Assembly: GCF_023278565.1 (NCBI RefSeq)
Contig: NC_064680.1
Span: 3,658,001 to 3,722,000, forward strand
DNA: 64,000 nucleotides
DNA from: Colletotrichum lupini
Taxonomy: Eukaryota; Ascomycota; Sordariomycetes; Glomerellales; Glomerellaceae
Direction: 5' to 3'
The position numbers were made by a program, and so were the translations under genes. Under the pieces are notes generated by a model, which saw only the letters and a list, made by a program, of their open reading frames with translations, ran no database searches and was not told the origin of the DNA. Shown one piece after another: positions 1 through 12,734 of the stretch (its first letter is position 1; the number at the start of each line of letters is the position of its first letter).

Positions 1-358
1 CTGCTATGGGGAACAGCCTCTGCATGCTAAGGCAATGACAGTTGCCAGTTAGGTGGGCTAGAAATGGTCTATAGGCATCATTTAGTGAACATGGCTCCTT
101 GGCTACTTACGCATAGTTTAACTAGGTAGGCGGTACTTCACATACCTTATGGTTGGACACAATTTGACAAATCCTGCAGTTCACCTCAATTTGAGCTATT
201 GCGCAACCTCTGTCATGTCGTCATCATTTATTCCAGGCTGTAATGGTTCCCCTCACTATAACACGGAGCTAAATACCAACGCTATCAAAACGCTGTGAAA
301 AACGCTCACAAACAAATCAGAAACTCAATAGCCAATCCTACCAACCTCCCCTTGTTCC

Positions 359-771
359 TCAGTTGGGCTTGGTAGGAGCAGGTCCAGGACCAACACCCGC
401 ACAACCAGTATAGCCTGCCACGGCCTTGGAGGTGCTGCAAAAACATTAGTCAAAGCCCTCGAGGAACTGGTCCAAGCCGTTCTGTGAACTTACCAATCCA
501 TGATACAACCCTTATCCTTGCCGCCCTTGCCTTTGTCGCCCTTGTCTCCGAGACCCTGGTCTGCTCTTCTCAACAGGGATCTCTTGGCGGCTCCGCAGGC
601 GTCTATACACTTGACATGATCGGCGGCGGTTTGCACCTCGCAGGAAGCGATGGCACCTCCCTCTTTCTTGCCTCCTTTGTCCTTGCCGCCGTCGGCTTGT
701 AGGTCGGCTGGCGCTGGTGCGGCGACGACGAGTGTGGCGGCAAAGAGGGTGAATACTGTTGAGAAACGCAT
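359..771 (-). CDS. Small secreted cysteine-containing protein, 2 exons
   Basis: Two exons, 771-494 and 434-359, are joined by a 59-nt intron (gtaagt donor at 493, tttttgcag acceptor ending at 435). The join replaces a stop that would lie directly behind the donor and gives a 117-residue protein. The first ~20 residues (MRFSTVFTLFAATLVVAAPA) look like a signal peptide. The mature part has Gly/Lys/Asp-rich low-complexity runs, a basic KRSLLRR segment that could be a Kex2-type site, and six cysteines; two of these (MDC, GCAG) lie at or after the splice junction, so the intron matters for the Cys pattern. The tail is Pro/Gly-rich. I do not recognise a family. An effector, small cell-wall protein or processed precursor are all possible; no function is claimed. 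A TATA-like stretch (CTTTATAAAG on the minus strand) lies near 1019-1028. Confidence 0.72.
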
Positions 772-3557
772 ATTGAAAGTGGTGTGAGATTGATAGAGTC
801 TTGTTGAGGCGTTTTGAGCTTGGCTAAGTTGGTAGGTTTGGCTCGACTGTGAGATGTTGAAGAGTCTGTATTCGTGATTGGTCGGCTTAATTGCACGTTA
901 TGACTTGGACCTGAAGCTGTGGTTTGAGCAGTGTCTTGTGGGTGTTGTTTGTGGTAGATGTGGTAGACAGTGTTTGATGTTGGTCAATGTGGAAGATGTA
1001 GAGGGGAGTTTTCACTCGCTTTATAAAGATTCTGGCAATGATAAAAGCCCCTCTTGAACTTCTCCTTGGCTCTGCGAATGCGATCCCGCCATACCATGTC
1101 ACGATGAACATTACCTCAGAGTTCAATCAACACCCAACGACCCACATGCACCTTGGAGCCTATTTCGATCAGTCCCTGGAACGTCAGTGGATGACGTCCA
1201 TTCATGCTCTCGCATTAAGCATCCGCTTTAGGCCGTGGGGCACAGATTTAGACTTTAAAGGGCCCGCTGGCCGTTGTGAATTTAGTAGACCAGCAGGGAT
1301 GGTATCTACGGTCTTTACCCATACAACATCGGACGACCAAATAATCCGAATACGCAAAGGGAGCAGCCGCAAGGCGCCAAGGCCAGTAAAGCAGCGGTGA
1401 CTTAGTGGTGGCCTTGGGCGAGTTTGGTATAAGTGACGTGTCCGTGTGCCTTACTTCGGATGAGATGCCGAATAATTGACATGTAAGCTAGGATAATACT
1501 GTCAAAATATGGTTATAAGATCGGGGTTCCACCTCGTTGGAAGAACCTCGGAGGATTTTACGAGCCTCGGGACCAACACGTGAAGGCTGTCGTCTTGAAC
1601 TTTGAATTGCATCAATTAAATTGTCAGTTGAAAGTTCTTAACCTCTGGAAGATTCAAGCATCATCAAGTCAGGAGATCGCATTCGATTGGGGTGATGATT
1701 GGTGGTTGAGGACCCTCTCACCCCTGACAAGGCGCCAGGGAAGGCTTCTTTCAGCGGCTGGTTCAGAGCCTCATTGTCTCGAATGCGATGGAACCTCGTC
1801 ATCGTCGATCAATGATTCCGGGTACCTGGGAGAGTCGTCATAGCCCGGGGAGCGAGTGTTCGGATGGCCAGCTCAGTTTAGAGCCCCTAGTACCTGCATG
1901 CCGAGAAAGATCTAGATTGAGAAGCCACTTCGTCGGCCTGTTGCAGCCTCAATCTGAGTAAACTCTGGAGTCGGTAATTCTCTGGATCCATCGAATCATC
2001 GGACACTTACAGACGAGCTACTTGCATTACGGCCTTCATCGCACGCTTCTCGTTTAGACTTTGCGACCCCCTCTCCGGTTATGCAGACACAAACTTCATG
2101 CCATTCAGTAGCCTCAAGAATTGATTGTTTTTGGTTGCGAGTTAAAAAATCGGGACATATCCCCCCCCTCCTGGTGAGGAGTGACTTGTGTGATGGAATG
2201 ACGCATTTCTACCCTCCAAGTCGGCAATTATGTTCACGCCGGCCGAAGTAGATGGAATAAGTGAGATTCGCTGGCGAGTCAATTGCATGTTATCCAGTGA
2301 TAACGAGTCCGAATACGCCAATTTTCCTAATGGTTGCTCTAAATCAAATGAAACTCACATGCTCATTCCGACTTCAAAGGACGTAGCGTTCCGTAAGTCA
2401 TGCTTCAAGTGATTACCAGCCTGGCCGCCTGAATCTTGTGTTCCAAGAATACTTATGTCTTTTTGTTATGTACGTTTCTCTCTCTAACTCTCAATCTCTC
2501 TTACTATTAGTTAGCATCTTCTTTGACTCCCGAGGAACTCAAGTTGATGTTAGTACAAATCAAAGCGAAGTTATCTACCGACAATTATTACAACCTAGGC
2601 CGAACCTCAGTGGGGCCTGTGACTAAAGTATGCACGCTGTGATGGTCAATGGTTCAAAGCTGGCAGGTTATGAGGCTATTTGGAAGATGCCCTCATCGAA
2701 GAGCTGGTTGCAGCTTGTTGAAGCGTTTTGAGCCTTGCAGTCAGTCAAAGGCGATCATGTCCATTAAGACTGTGAGAGATTAACAGGTGATGGGGTCTGA
2801 GCTACGGCTTCGGGTTCAGAAACAATTCCTAACATTGAGTCGACTGCCATCTTTACGAATCCAAACAATCTGCATTGGGCAAGTTGAACAAGAGTGTAGA
2901 TGATGTATCTCGTGGGGCAAGAAAAGATGCACAGCCGGCTATGCCCCAGCCTTCAGCCATTCAGCCATACGAAGCTGACTTTACTTGGCATTCGACTATT
3001 GAAATACCAATACGACGCACTGCAGGATCACGCGGACTGGTCGCGGCGTTCCCCTCAACCGATGCCCGTGGTCTTGGCCCTGTCGATCACCGCGTTGAGC
3101 AATCGCTTGAACCTGATGATCAGCAGGTTTTCCCGCCTTGGATGCGGGGTCACTGTGGAGGTTCCCATCGACAATCACCGTTACAGTGTGATGAAGAAGC
3201 TGGGGAAAGACGCTATGCTCGGCTCCGAGATCCCCACAGTGGTCGTTTGATCGGAAGACTAACCGAATTCAACCTGTCGAATGTGACGCTGTATGACCTG
3301 GAGATTCTGCTCATTCGCTTCATACTGACCCGAACCAGTGTTTTTATATGCGCAACAACCAGAGAAATTCCCAATGTCTGGGCAACTACGTAATGTGTTC
3401 TGACATGTAAGTTGCCAAGACATTGGCATTGGACCTCGAGTGCGTATACAAACATCTTGACAGCCGCGCAACTTTGGCACGACGTTTGAACAACTTCAAG
3501 TTCGCATCCCGAGTCTTCATACTTCAGCAAGAAGCTTCATTAAGACTCAGAGTCGCG
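772..3557. other. Intergenic, no supported gene
   Basis: Several short overlapping open frames exist on both strands here (for example 1038-1400 and 2875-3393). None has a recognisable motif, a convincing splice structure or codon use unlike the other frames. The right part (about 2900-3250) has competing long frames and might be a decayed gene, but I cannot name it. The last ~150 bases would be the 5' leader of the GH43 gene. Confidence 0.5.
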
Positions 3558-5139
3558 ATGCGTGCCTCACAGCTTGCTTTGGCCGCCGCCCTTACCGTGG
3601 GCGGCGTAAATGCTGCCCTGAGTGTTGTTCCAGGGGCAACATGGACTGCCGTGAGTGGACCCTAGTCGCTCGAAGAAGCTTATTCTGACTCGCCTTACCA
3701 CAGACGAACACTGGAGAGCACGTCCAAGCTCATGGCGCAGGTATCATGTAAGTTGAACTCAGCCCTCGCGCTTGTTGAAATATGGCAATGGTTCGAGAGT
3801 ATGAGATAGCTAACATGGACCAGTGAGGAAAATGGTGTTTACTACATGATTGGCGAGGAGAAGACAGACGGTGCTGCGTTCCAAGCAGTCAACTGCTACT
3901 CTTCCACGAACTTGATTGAGTGGAGCTTCCAGGGGCGCCTCTTGACTCGAACCGAGGAAGCCGGTGACCTCGGCCCCAATCGCATCATTGAGCGACCCAA
4001 GGTGACCAAGAACGATGCCACTGGAAAATACGTTCTGCACCTCCATATCGACTCTTCCGACTATAAGGATGCCAAAGTCGGTGTTGCGACGGGCGATAGC
4101 GTCTGTGGCCAGTATGAGTATATCCGCAGCTTCCGCCCCTTCGATTTCCAGAGTCGCGATATTGGCATTTTCAAGGACGATGATGGAAGCGCCTACTTGT
4201 TGAGCGAGGACGTAAGTCTTAAGTCTGTCTTTTACTGCTAGAAGAGTTGGTCTAACCATCAGACAGCGGGAGTATGGTACTCGCATCATCAAGCTCACAG
4301 ATGACTACCTCGATGTTGCTGAAGTGACGTTTGGCTGGCAGTACTTCGCCGAGTCACCCGCGCTTGTCAAGCGCGATGGCACGTACTTCATCTTCGGCTC
4401 TCACCTTACGGGATGGAACCCCAACGACAACGTAAAACTACTTTCACTAAGGTTTGAGTGAAACTTGCTGACATCTTCGCAGGTCTACAGCTACGCTACG
4501 TCTCTTTCCGGACCTTGGTCTAACTGGACGGAGTTTGCACCCGTCGGCTCAAAGACTTACAACAGCCAAGTCAGCTTCGTCCTCCCCCTTGGCACCGACA
4601 AGGCCATCTACATGGGTGACAGATGGCACTCGACTAACTTGGCAGCGAGCACCTACATCTGGCTGCCTCTTCAATTTGACGGTACTACCGTGACTCTCAA
4701 CTGGCATGATTCCTGGAACCTCGACACTGCTGCAGGCACCTGGTCCGAGAGTACAATCACATCCGAGATCGAGGGCGAGACTGCCGCGCTTTCGAACGGT
4801 GCTCACATCGTCGACTGTTCGCAGTGCAGTGGCTCTTCGGCCGCAGGGTATCTGGGCGGCGACGAAGATGGAACTGCTACCTTCAACTTCACCGTGGCTA
4901 CAGCTGATCGGGTCACCCTCGTTGTCAACCACAAGAACGGCGATACCGCCTCTCGACATGCTGCAGTATCTGTCAATGGAGAAGAGCAGGCAGTTGCTTT
5001 CCTTTCGACTTCTCATCTCTCTACTACTGGGAGCAGCGCCATTCACGTCAACCTAAAGGAGGGAGAAAATACAGTCACGTTCTCGAGGTCGGAGGGATGG
5101 GGTCCGGATGTTGACCAGCTGATAGTGCCTAGCATATAG
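3558..5139 (+). CDS. Secreted exo-beta-1,3-galactanase, GH43_24 with C-terminal CBM35-like domain
   Basis: Five exons (3558-3650, 3704-3747, 3824-4211, 4267-4431, 4483-5139) give 448 residues. Residues 1-~19 are a signal peptide. The catalytic part carries HVQAHGAGII, VNCYSSTNLIEW and NRIIERPKVTKN, typical of the GH43 subfamily 24 five-bladed propeller. In this subfamily catalysis uses two Glu and a Gln in place of the usual GH43 Asp base; candidates here are Glu102 (IIERPK), Glu204 (YFAESPAL) and Gln259 (YNSQVSF). From about residue 310 a beta-rich module (ADRVTLVVNHKNGD ... GWGPDVDQLIV) resembles CBM35. The expected role is exo-hydrolysis of beta-1,3-galactan backbones of arabinogalactan proteins outside the cell. 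All four introns are GT-AG and preserve frame. The start is the ATG that begins the signal peptide, not the upstream in-frame codon at 3423. The gene is convergent with the BTB remnant. Confidence 0.9.
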
Positions 5140-5390
5140 AGAAATCAAGGTAGTAAACTCTCACTTGCGCTGGACTATAGATACCTCGGGGGTCATTACA
5201 AATTGTAGGATTACCGTGATGTTTGGCTCCAGTAGAGGAAGCTAACTTTGATTGGAATATCTCCAGATGGAAAACGTTTCTCAGAGCCCCTGACAAAATT
5301 ACTGGAATCACAGGGCGATGCTGTAGCTAGGCGAACAATTGAGCTGGGCCTGGTGAGAACATCTAGGAGTCTGAATTGCCCTTATCTACC

Positions 5391-5913
5391 TTAGTCTTCC
5401 AAAGTGGGCGCAGGTTCCTCGTCCGCTGGTACATCCTTCCCCTTCCCCCGGTTTAGTCCCCCGTTGACTCGCGCCGAAACTACTTCGAACAGCTCAAAGC
5501 CCTGTTTGCTTTTGTCGAAGTCTGCATTGAGATAACATTCTATCATGCTTAGGAGAGTGCATGGATGCTTTTCCCTTTGTTTATATCTGGTACGCCATTC
5601 TGGAGAACGGAAACTCCTGACAATCTTCTCCGTGTCTTCGATGGAGTATCCTTGGTAAGGCTTGACTGGCTTGGGGTCGAGTAGCTCGTATCTATCCATT
5701 TCTTTAGTCAGGGCTCCAAAGAGAACGCTGCTACATGTAAAGTCGCAACCAGCTGTATCGTATCGGAACGCATCAAGGAGATTTCGAAGCACTCCGAAGA
5801 TGAACTCGACCGCGTCTTGTCTGCGCCAGTCCACCAAATCTTTGCAATAATTAGCGAGCGAGCAAGTGAAGCACAGTTAGAATACTTACTAATAACTATC
5901 GAGGGAATAGGAA
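5391..5913 (-). pseudogene. 3' fragment of BTB/POZ-domain gene, cut off by the copia insertion
   Basis: This is the displaced C-terminal part of the gene that begins at 13761. Reading on the minus strand, 5913-5890 continues the frame broken at 12735 (encoding the end of ELPIPSIVI), then a gtaagt...caaag intron (5889-5840), then an exon from 5839 to the stop at 5391. The residues DWRRQDAVEFIFGVLRNLLD, the GCDFTCSSVLFGALTKEM block and PYQGYSIEDTEKIVRSF match the C-terminal half of a common fungal BTB-protein family as I remember it. With the 5' part (12735-13761) and one copy of the GGAAC target duplication, frame is continuous over 481 codons including the stop (480 residues). As the sequence stands this fragment has no promoter of its own and is 6.8 kb from the rest of the gene. 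Confidence 0.85.
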
Positions 5914-5918
5914 GTTCC

Positions 5919-6120
5919 TATTAGTATCCCTATTACAGGGTAGTTAGTTCGAACTATAGTTAACGAAGAGATTAATTAAACTATCTAAATATTTACGTAA
6001 GTATAAAAAGGAGGTTCTAACTATAAGTTAGGCTAGCTACGATAATCGTAAATAGGGCCCCTAATTAGCCCCTACGTAGTCGGCTATATACCGCAGTTAA
6101 ATTAGACTTCTAATTTAATA
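5919..6120 (-). repeat. 3' LTR of copia copy 1 (202 bp)
   Basis: On the minus strand it starts TATTAAATTAGAAG at 6120 and ends ...GGATACTAATA at 5919. These are RIP-altered forms of the termini TGTCGGATTGGAAG...GATACTAACA seen in better preserved LTRs of this family at 12734 and 49713. Its length equals that of the 5' LTR. The GGAAC duplication follows directly. Confidence 0.9.
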
Positions 6121-9100
6121 CTAACTTTCTCTTTTTTTTATTAATTTAACCGCTACGGTTAGAGGTATAATTCGACCTCGGGCCCGTTTACTAAGTCGTC
6201 TCTTTTTCCCCCTTTTTTCTATTTTTTTTATATAACCTATCCCTCTATTTATATAATAACTTTTCTACTACTTACGAATTATTTTAATCCCTTATTTAGT
6301 ACTACTTTTATAAAAGCGTTTACGAGGTTATTTTTATTATTAATCTAACGGATCTCGAGTATCTCGCGCCTTTTATATAATTACCTAAGGGCTATAATAT
6401 CGATTATAAGCCTTTTTTCCTTCGTTATTCCTAATTTAACGAGGCATTCGTATAGCGAGTAAGAATTAGTATAAATAATTATTAGAATAGGTAAAAGGCT
6501 AATTCGATCGGTAATCTTCCTTAGTATTATTGAAATTACGTAAGAGAGGTTAACGTTATTAACTATACCGTAGACCTCTAACGCTAGTATACTTCTTATT
6601 ACCCACTTACTTTTAGTTAACGAGTAGTAAATTATATTACTATATATAGTAAATTCGCTCTCGCTTATACTCTCGTTAACTAGGATAATAATATACCCTA
6701 ATTACGAAGTGAGGTCGTTATTATTCGTAAATAACTTATTAATAAAGATATAGAGCTTACTAATTATAAGGTCGATCGGGTAATAAACGAGACCTCGATC
6801 GAGATTTATTTACTACTACTTAAGCTATTTATTAAGTACCTCGACGTTTTATTTAGTTAGATCTATAGCTTATACTACTTTAATATAGTTAAAAATTACT
6901 TTAGGCTAATAAATATTTATAATATATACCCCTTATATAAGCTTAGCTTTATACCGCTTTTTAATATTAGTTATATTTAAGTCGACGAGGTTAATCTTCT
7001 CGCCCTACCCCTTTTACTAAAAAATAACGGTTTCCTTTTTAATTATAAAAATCCCGCCGTTAAATACTAGGGGGGTATTTATTATAAAGACCTTTTTTAG
7101 CTTCGCTATAAAGCCCGCTTTTTAAAGCTCCTTATCCTCCTTTTTTATAAAGTTAATATCGAATAGGCCTAATATATCGTCGGTCTATATTCCGACGATC
7201 TTAAATTAGTTGCCTTCGTACTCTATAACTAATAAGCACGGGTCGTACGTAAAGGTAACTATTAATAATTAATTAATATAAAAATCGTAATAAGTAGCTT
7301 ACTAATAGGTACCCGATTCTACGAGCTTATATAGTAGCTTAAGTACTTTAATAATCGTGCTTTTTAAGTACTTATTAACTATTTCCTTTAGTAAATAGGC
7401 TAGGATTTTCCTTATAAGCCCTGTGGCTAATTAGGTATATACCTAGGTAATATTACGGCTCTAAATCTCGTATCCCTTTTTCCGTAACGATACTATTAAT
7501 ACTATTATTAATCGTTAGCTATAGCACTATATAGTAGGTAATTATATAAGTAGCGTCGCTTTTTTAATATTATCGTACCCCTAAATTACGTATCTAGACT
7601 TCTCGTATAGTTAGGGTGTTCCTTTTCTTTTAATTTTACGAACTATTTACGATTTAAATATATAGAGGTTTATATACTTTTCTAAATCGTAAAAAATAAA
7701 TCGATAGACCTCTCGATTGCGCAGAGTATTTACTTCGATAAGATTTAATCCCTTATACGGCTTTTTAGTAGTTATAATTACGCCTTCTTTACGTAGTTTA
7801 ATTACTAGCTCGAAATCGGCTTTCTCTTTTACTATATAAAAGGTATTAATTACCTCGTCGCTAGTAATAAATTGCCGCGTTAGTACTTATTATTATAGTC
7901 TCCCGCGACGTCTTACTAATAATATTAGTACCCTTTTAGTAATTTCCTCTTCCTCGTTATTTATTAGTACTATTACGACGATTTCGTTAAGGATAATTTC
8001 TTATACTTCTACCGCGGGTTATATAGCTTCCCCTAGCTCTTCTTCTTTTTATAAGCTAGAAATTACTTCGATAGGATTTATATAATATAGTCTAACTACC
8101 GTAATTAATACCTTAAGTAGTTAGTTACGATCTCTTATAACTACGTAAGAACGCTCGTTAATAGAAATTAATTTATATAGCCTAGCTTATTATTAAGTAA
8201 TTTCGTACTATACTCGTATATCCGAATTTAGGGGTATATTTAAATTAACCCCTATATTAGGCTTATTGCGCGTAGTAATTATTTTATTAACTTACTTTTT
8301 TATATTTACTTTGCGTAGTATTTATATTACTTTTTTAATTACTTAAGCTCGCTAGCTTACGTTTAGTAATAGTAACGAGGCTAAGGTCGTTCTTAAATAT
8401 GCTCTAAATACTAAAAGCGTCGGTATAAGCCCGTTAGGCCCTATAATATCGTTATAATATTTAAGTACTATCTAGAGGTATTTGTCGTCGTCGGAATTAG
8501 GATTTTCCTTTTTAATAATTTTAAACGCTCTTTTTAACTACTAGTACGCCCTTTTTACTTTTTTAATACTATAGTACGCTTCGACGGGCACGACTTTTAA
8601 CTATATACTATAGGCCGTCGCATTTTCCTTAAATTTTACTAACTTAAAACTAATATTAACGTCGGTTCTAATACTATCTAGCGGTCCTTAGTATATATCG
8701 ATCTAGCTTTTTTATAGAGCTATTTATATTATTTTTACTTATAAATCCCGTAGGAATTGCCCTGCTTAGAATAATATAGCCTCGTTAATTATATATAGGA
8801 CCGGTCGACTATTTAAATAGAAGATATTAACGATAATCTCTTAATTAAAATTAAGCTTATTACGTAATTTAAATTTAAATTTATATAAGCTCTGTATATT
8901 TATTTAGTATTAGTAATATACTTTCGTTAACTATTTTAGCGCCCTTATTTCGATATTATTATTATTTAAATATTTTAGGAGGTTATATAGCCTCGTAACT
9001 AATAGGTAGCTAAATCTCTAATATAATTATCTAAGCTTACTTTTCGTTAAGTAATTAATTAACTTCGTGTCGTTAATAAGCTTTATAAACGCGTACCCCT

Positions 9101-12100
9101 ATTATCGTTCGATTATTTCGAAATACTTATAGCTAGAGATTCTGTTCCTCGTATTATTAAATATAATACTTAGTCGATCTATATTTTTTAAATATAGGAG
9201 AAATAGGGTATTAATAAGTAGGATATAAAAAGTTATCGTTCCGAAGTACGTCTCTACTTTTACTATACCTAGGGTAACGATTTCTTTACTTAGGCCGAAG
9301 CTAATCCTCGCAATACCCGCTATTAACGTATTAAGTATTATTAATATAATTTTCTATAGTGCTTAGAATTGCCCTTTTCCTCTTATTAACTATTACGATA
9401 CCCTAGTATCTAGGATAATCCTATAGAAATTATCTAGGCCGTACTTTTTACTTATATAGAATGCTTATACGAGCTTAGTATTTAAGTAATCTAAGTAGTA
9501 TAAAAAGGGCCCCTCTAGCTACCCTTAGAATTACTTAGTACTATATCTCTTCTTTTTAAATATTAAGAGAGTAGAATTCTATGCTATTAGATTCGTCCTT
9601 TTACCTACCTCTATATCCGTTATCTAAGGGACCTTCCCTTACTATTTATAAATAAAAGCTTATTTATTAAGGGCTTTTACTACTTTTTATTTATTTAGCC
9701 TCGTATATCCTCCTAAGGCTAACGGGGCGAAGAAAGAGTAGTTAATATTGTCGACTTTATTATAATCTAATTCGTTAATATAGGGAGTAAGATCTTTTTT
9801 ATTTTTTAAATCTCCTATAGGGTGCGGGTACTTTAGGCCGCTAAATTAGCTACTTTTACTAAGTTCTATACCCCCGGATTTGCCCTTATATATAACGAGG
9901 AATTAGTTAAATTGATAAGGGCTAGTTTTACTATCTATTACCCTCGATTTTCTATATTATTTATACGATTTAGTACGCTCTTCTTTAGAGTAGTTACTTA
10001 ACTAATATCTATCCTTTTTATAAATAAAATACTACTTCTTCTATTACCCTACTCATAAGTTAAATCTCTACCTATTTAATAAATCTAGGATTCTTTATTA
10101 ATAATTACCGTACTTAGCTTCCTTTCCTTTTTTATTATACGTTCGGTTAACTTAATATTATTAATAAGGGCCGTTATATATTTAAAAGTAGGTTTAGCGC
10201 GGCATTCTCGCTTTAATATTAAAACTAGATCTTAGCCTCGAGCAAAGCGTCTCGTAGTCTTCGGGTACTTAGTATAGAGTTATTTTTACCTCTAGAACGC
10301 GCTAGACTATAATATAAAAATATCCGACTTTTTACTTATTAGTCCCCTTATTTAGTTAGGTTTTCGCTAGCTTATTAATTCGATTAATAAGCTCTTCGAG
10401 GATTTCTATTTATAATTTGCCCTCTATTATCCTAGTTATAAATATAAAAGAAATCGCTTATAGTTTAAATAGGAGCTCTAGGTTCTTATTATAGGTCTCG
10501 AAGCGGCTTCGGATTACGTTAATTATACTAAGAAAGTCGTTTCGATCGAGATTACGTACCGTTTTGTAATAATAATTAGAGGCTTTACTTATAAGTACGA
10601 TATTAATTACTAAATAGTACTAATATTCTCTAATTCTAACTTTTTTATAATAATCGTAAAATATTATTAAGGTTTCTTATAAGACCTTATACTTCCCCCT
10701 AGAGTATAATTTCTCTTTTAGGAAGATCTTTTTAAGGTTTATAAATTGCTTTATATTTATTATTAGATTTTCGGTATTTATATACGATCCTTACGTCGCT
10801 ACGTATTATTAATAACTTCGGGTCGTCTACCTCCTTTTTTATTAGCCGATCGGTACTAAATTTCGTATTAGTAGCGGTAATAAGTTATAGATCGAAATAA
10901 ATAGAATTATCGATTATCGTACTTCTAGTACTATATTTTATCCCAGTATATCCTTTTATAACGATAGATTTCCGTTAGTAATTATAGGGAGGAAATTTAG
11001 GTCGTTTACCCTTTTTCTAAATTTATAAAAGCGATTATATACTCTATCGACCTATACTTAGTTCTATAGTACGAATTCCTCTTTTATAATTATTACTATT
11101 AGTATTTCGTATAGCTCTCGTAATTATAATTACGCTAATAATACCCCTCGCTCATAAAGGAATTTATTAATTACTTTTATAATTCTTAGGCTTATGCTCG
11201 CGAACTATTCGTTTAGTTAATAGCTAAGGTCGTTTATAATTTTATAAAATAGGGGTTACCCCTATAGCCCCTTTTTTTTATAAACCTTAGTTAAATAGAT
11301 TAATGCCGCGTTAATTTACTTATTATTAAGCTAATCCGCAATTCTATATATCTACGTTCCTTAATAATCCGGGTTAATATTTACTTATTTATAAAGGATT
11401 AGGATTCTGTTTAGAATTAGGTTTCTTCCTCTTTTTCCTTACCCTAACTTACTAAGGGTCGTGCTCTAGCTTATGCTTATATTAGCGGTCGCTAGCGTAT
11501 TTAATCTTAATAAGGATATATCTAATCCGCGCGTTAATTATAGTAAATCCGTGCTTTTACTACTTAACGAATTTATCGGGGTCTAGGAAATTCCCGCTTC
11601 CTCTTACCGTCTTACTATTACTTTCGTTTTTATTATTTTTAATAATTACTACTACCTTTTTAAATCGCTAGCTATTGTACTTACTAAGATCCTCCTTTTT
11701 GTTTAATATAAAAGGGTAAGTTCTAGTAGTTCCTTTTAATAATAGTAGCGGTAGACGTTTATATTACTATAAGAAGATATAGTAATTAGTCTCGGGATTT
11801 TTATTAGTTACCGATTTCTACTATCCTATATACTTCTAGCCTCTTAAGCCTTATACTCTTTATAATTTCTAAATAGCTTCTTTCCCTAACCTATTTCCTT
11901 TAGGGCGGTATTCCGTAAGAATAATTGAAAGTAAACGCCGGGCGGCTCGTAAAGGAGCTATATTAGTTATTAAGAACCGTATAGGCCGTTAAGTACGGTT
12001 AACGAAGTTAAGCCCTCCTTTTCGTAAGATCGTAGATTTTAAGGACTTATTAAAAATGCCTACTTACTACTTATACGTAGTAGGGTTAGATACTTTAGAG

Positions 12101-12532
12101 GTCGTGTCTTTTGCGGCCTCTCGGTACCCTATTTTATATCTTTTAGGTAGTCTTTTTCGTAGCTTAATTATGGTTAAGTAATTATTACTTATTAGCGATC
12201 CCTTATATTACTTAGTTAATTTCTAATTGCGGGCCGGCTATAGAAAAAGTCGTTTAATAAAAAAGCTACTTAGGGCGACGGCAAAAAACTAGTCGCTTAA
12301 GCAGTTTTATTAATTAACGTAGTTTAATATAGTAAATATCGACCTCTTATAAATAATAAAGGGCTACGATTACTTAATTCCATGCGGCATTTAAGAATTA
12401 CCTCCTTTTTCGTCTACTTCTATAAGGTTAATTAGTACGAGTCTCCTATCTCGTATAGTATTAAAAAGTCGTCTCTTTTATATAGCAAAATACTTTACCG
12501 ATTTATAATAGTAGAATTTAATTACTAATTAG

Positions 12533-12734
12533 TATTAATATCCTTATTATAGGGTAGTTAGTTCGAACCGTAGTTAATAAAGAGATTAATTAAACTATTT
12601 AAATATTTGCGTAGGTATAAAAAGGAGGTTCTAACCGTAGGTTAGGCTGGCTATGATAATTGTAAATAGGGCCCCTAATTGGCCCCTGCGCAGTCGGCTG
12701 TATGCCGCGGTCGAATTGGACTTCCAATCCGACA
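12533..12734 (-). repeat. 5' LTR of copia copy 1 (202 bp)
   Basis: On the minus strand it starts TGTCGGATTGGAAGTCC at 12734, directly after the BTB codon sequence ...ATGGAAC. The first ~100 bases keep a GC-rich, nearly unmutated sequence, while the inner half is RIP-mutated. The interrupted BTB reading frame runs into this LTR and stops at 12631. Confidence 0.9.

Larger units (their letters stand above)
5919..12734 (-). mobile_element. RIP-mutated Ty1/copia-type LTR retrotransposon (copy 1), inserted in the BTB gene
   Basis: The element is 6816 bp, minus orientation, bounded by two 202-bp LTRs and an exact 5-bp target duplication GGAAC (5914-5918 and 12735-12739). A purine-rich tract lies just inside the 3' LTR (around 6121-6135 on the minus strand). 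The interior is extremely AT-rich, full of stops, poor in CpA/TpG and rich in TpA, while CpG remains: the signature of RIP. Family assignment comes from the sister copy at 41772-49713, whose less broken 3' frame shows copia RNase H. Compared with that copy, this one lacks about 560 bp near its 5' end (between roughly 12090 and 12260) and lacks the nested 514-bp insertion. Outer LTR edges next to host DNA are visibly less mutated than the interior. Confidence 0.92.

Noticed and set aside
1038..1400. 120-codon open frame on the plus strand
   Set aside because: No signal peptide, domain or homology-like motif; it lies over the likely promoter of the minus-strand secreted protein.
2875..3393. 172-codon open frame on the plus strand
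   Set aside because: A competing frame of similar quality overlaps (2900-3250), no motif or splice context is visible, and the predicted protein looks random.
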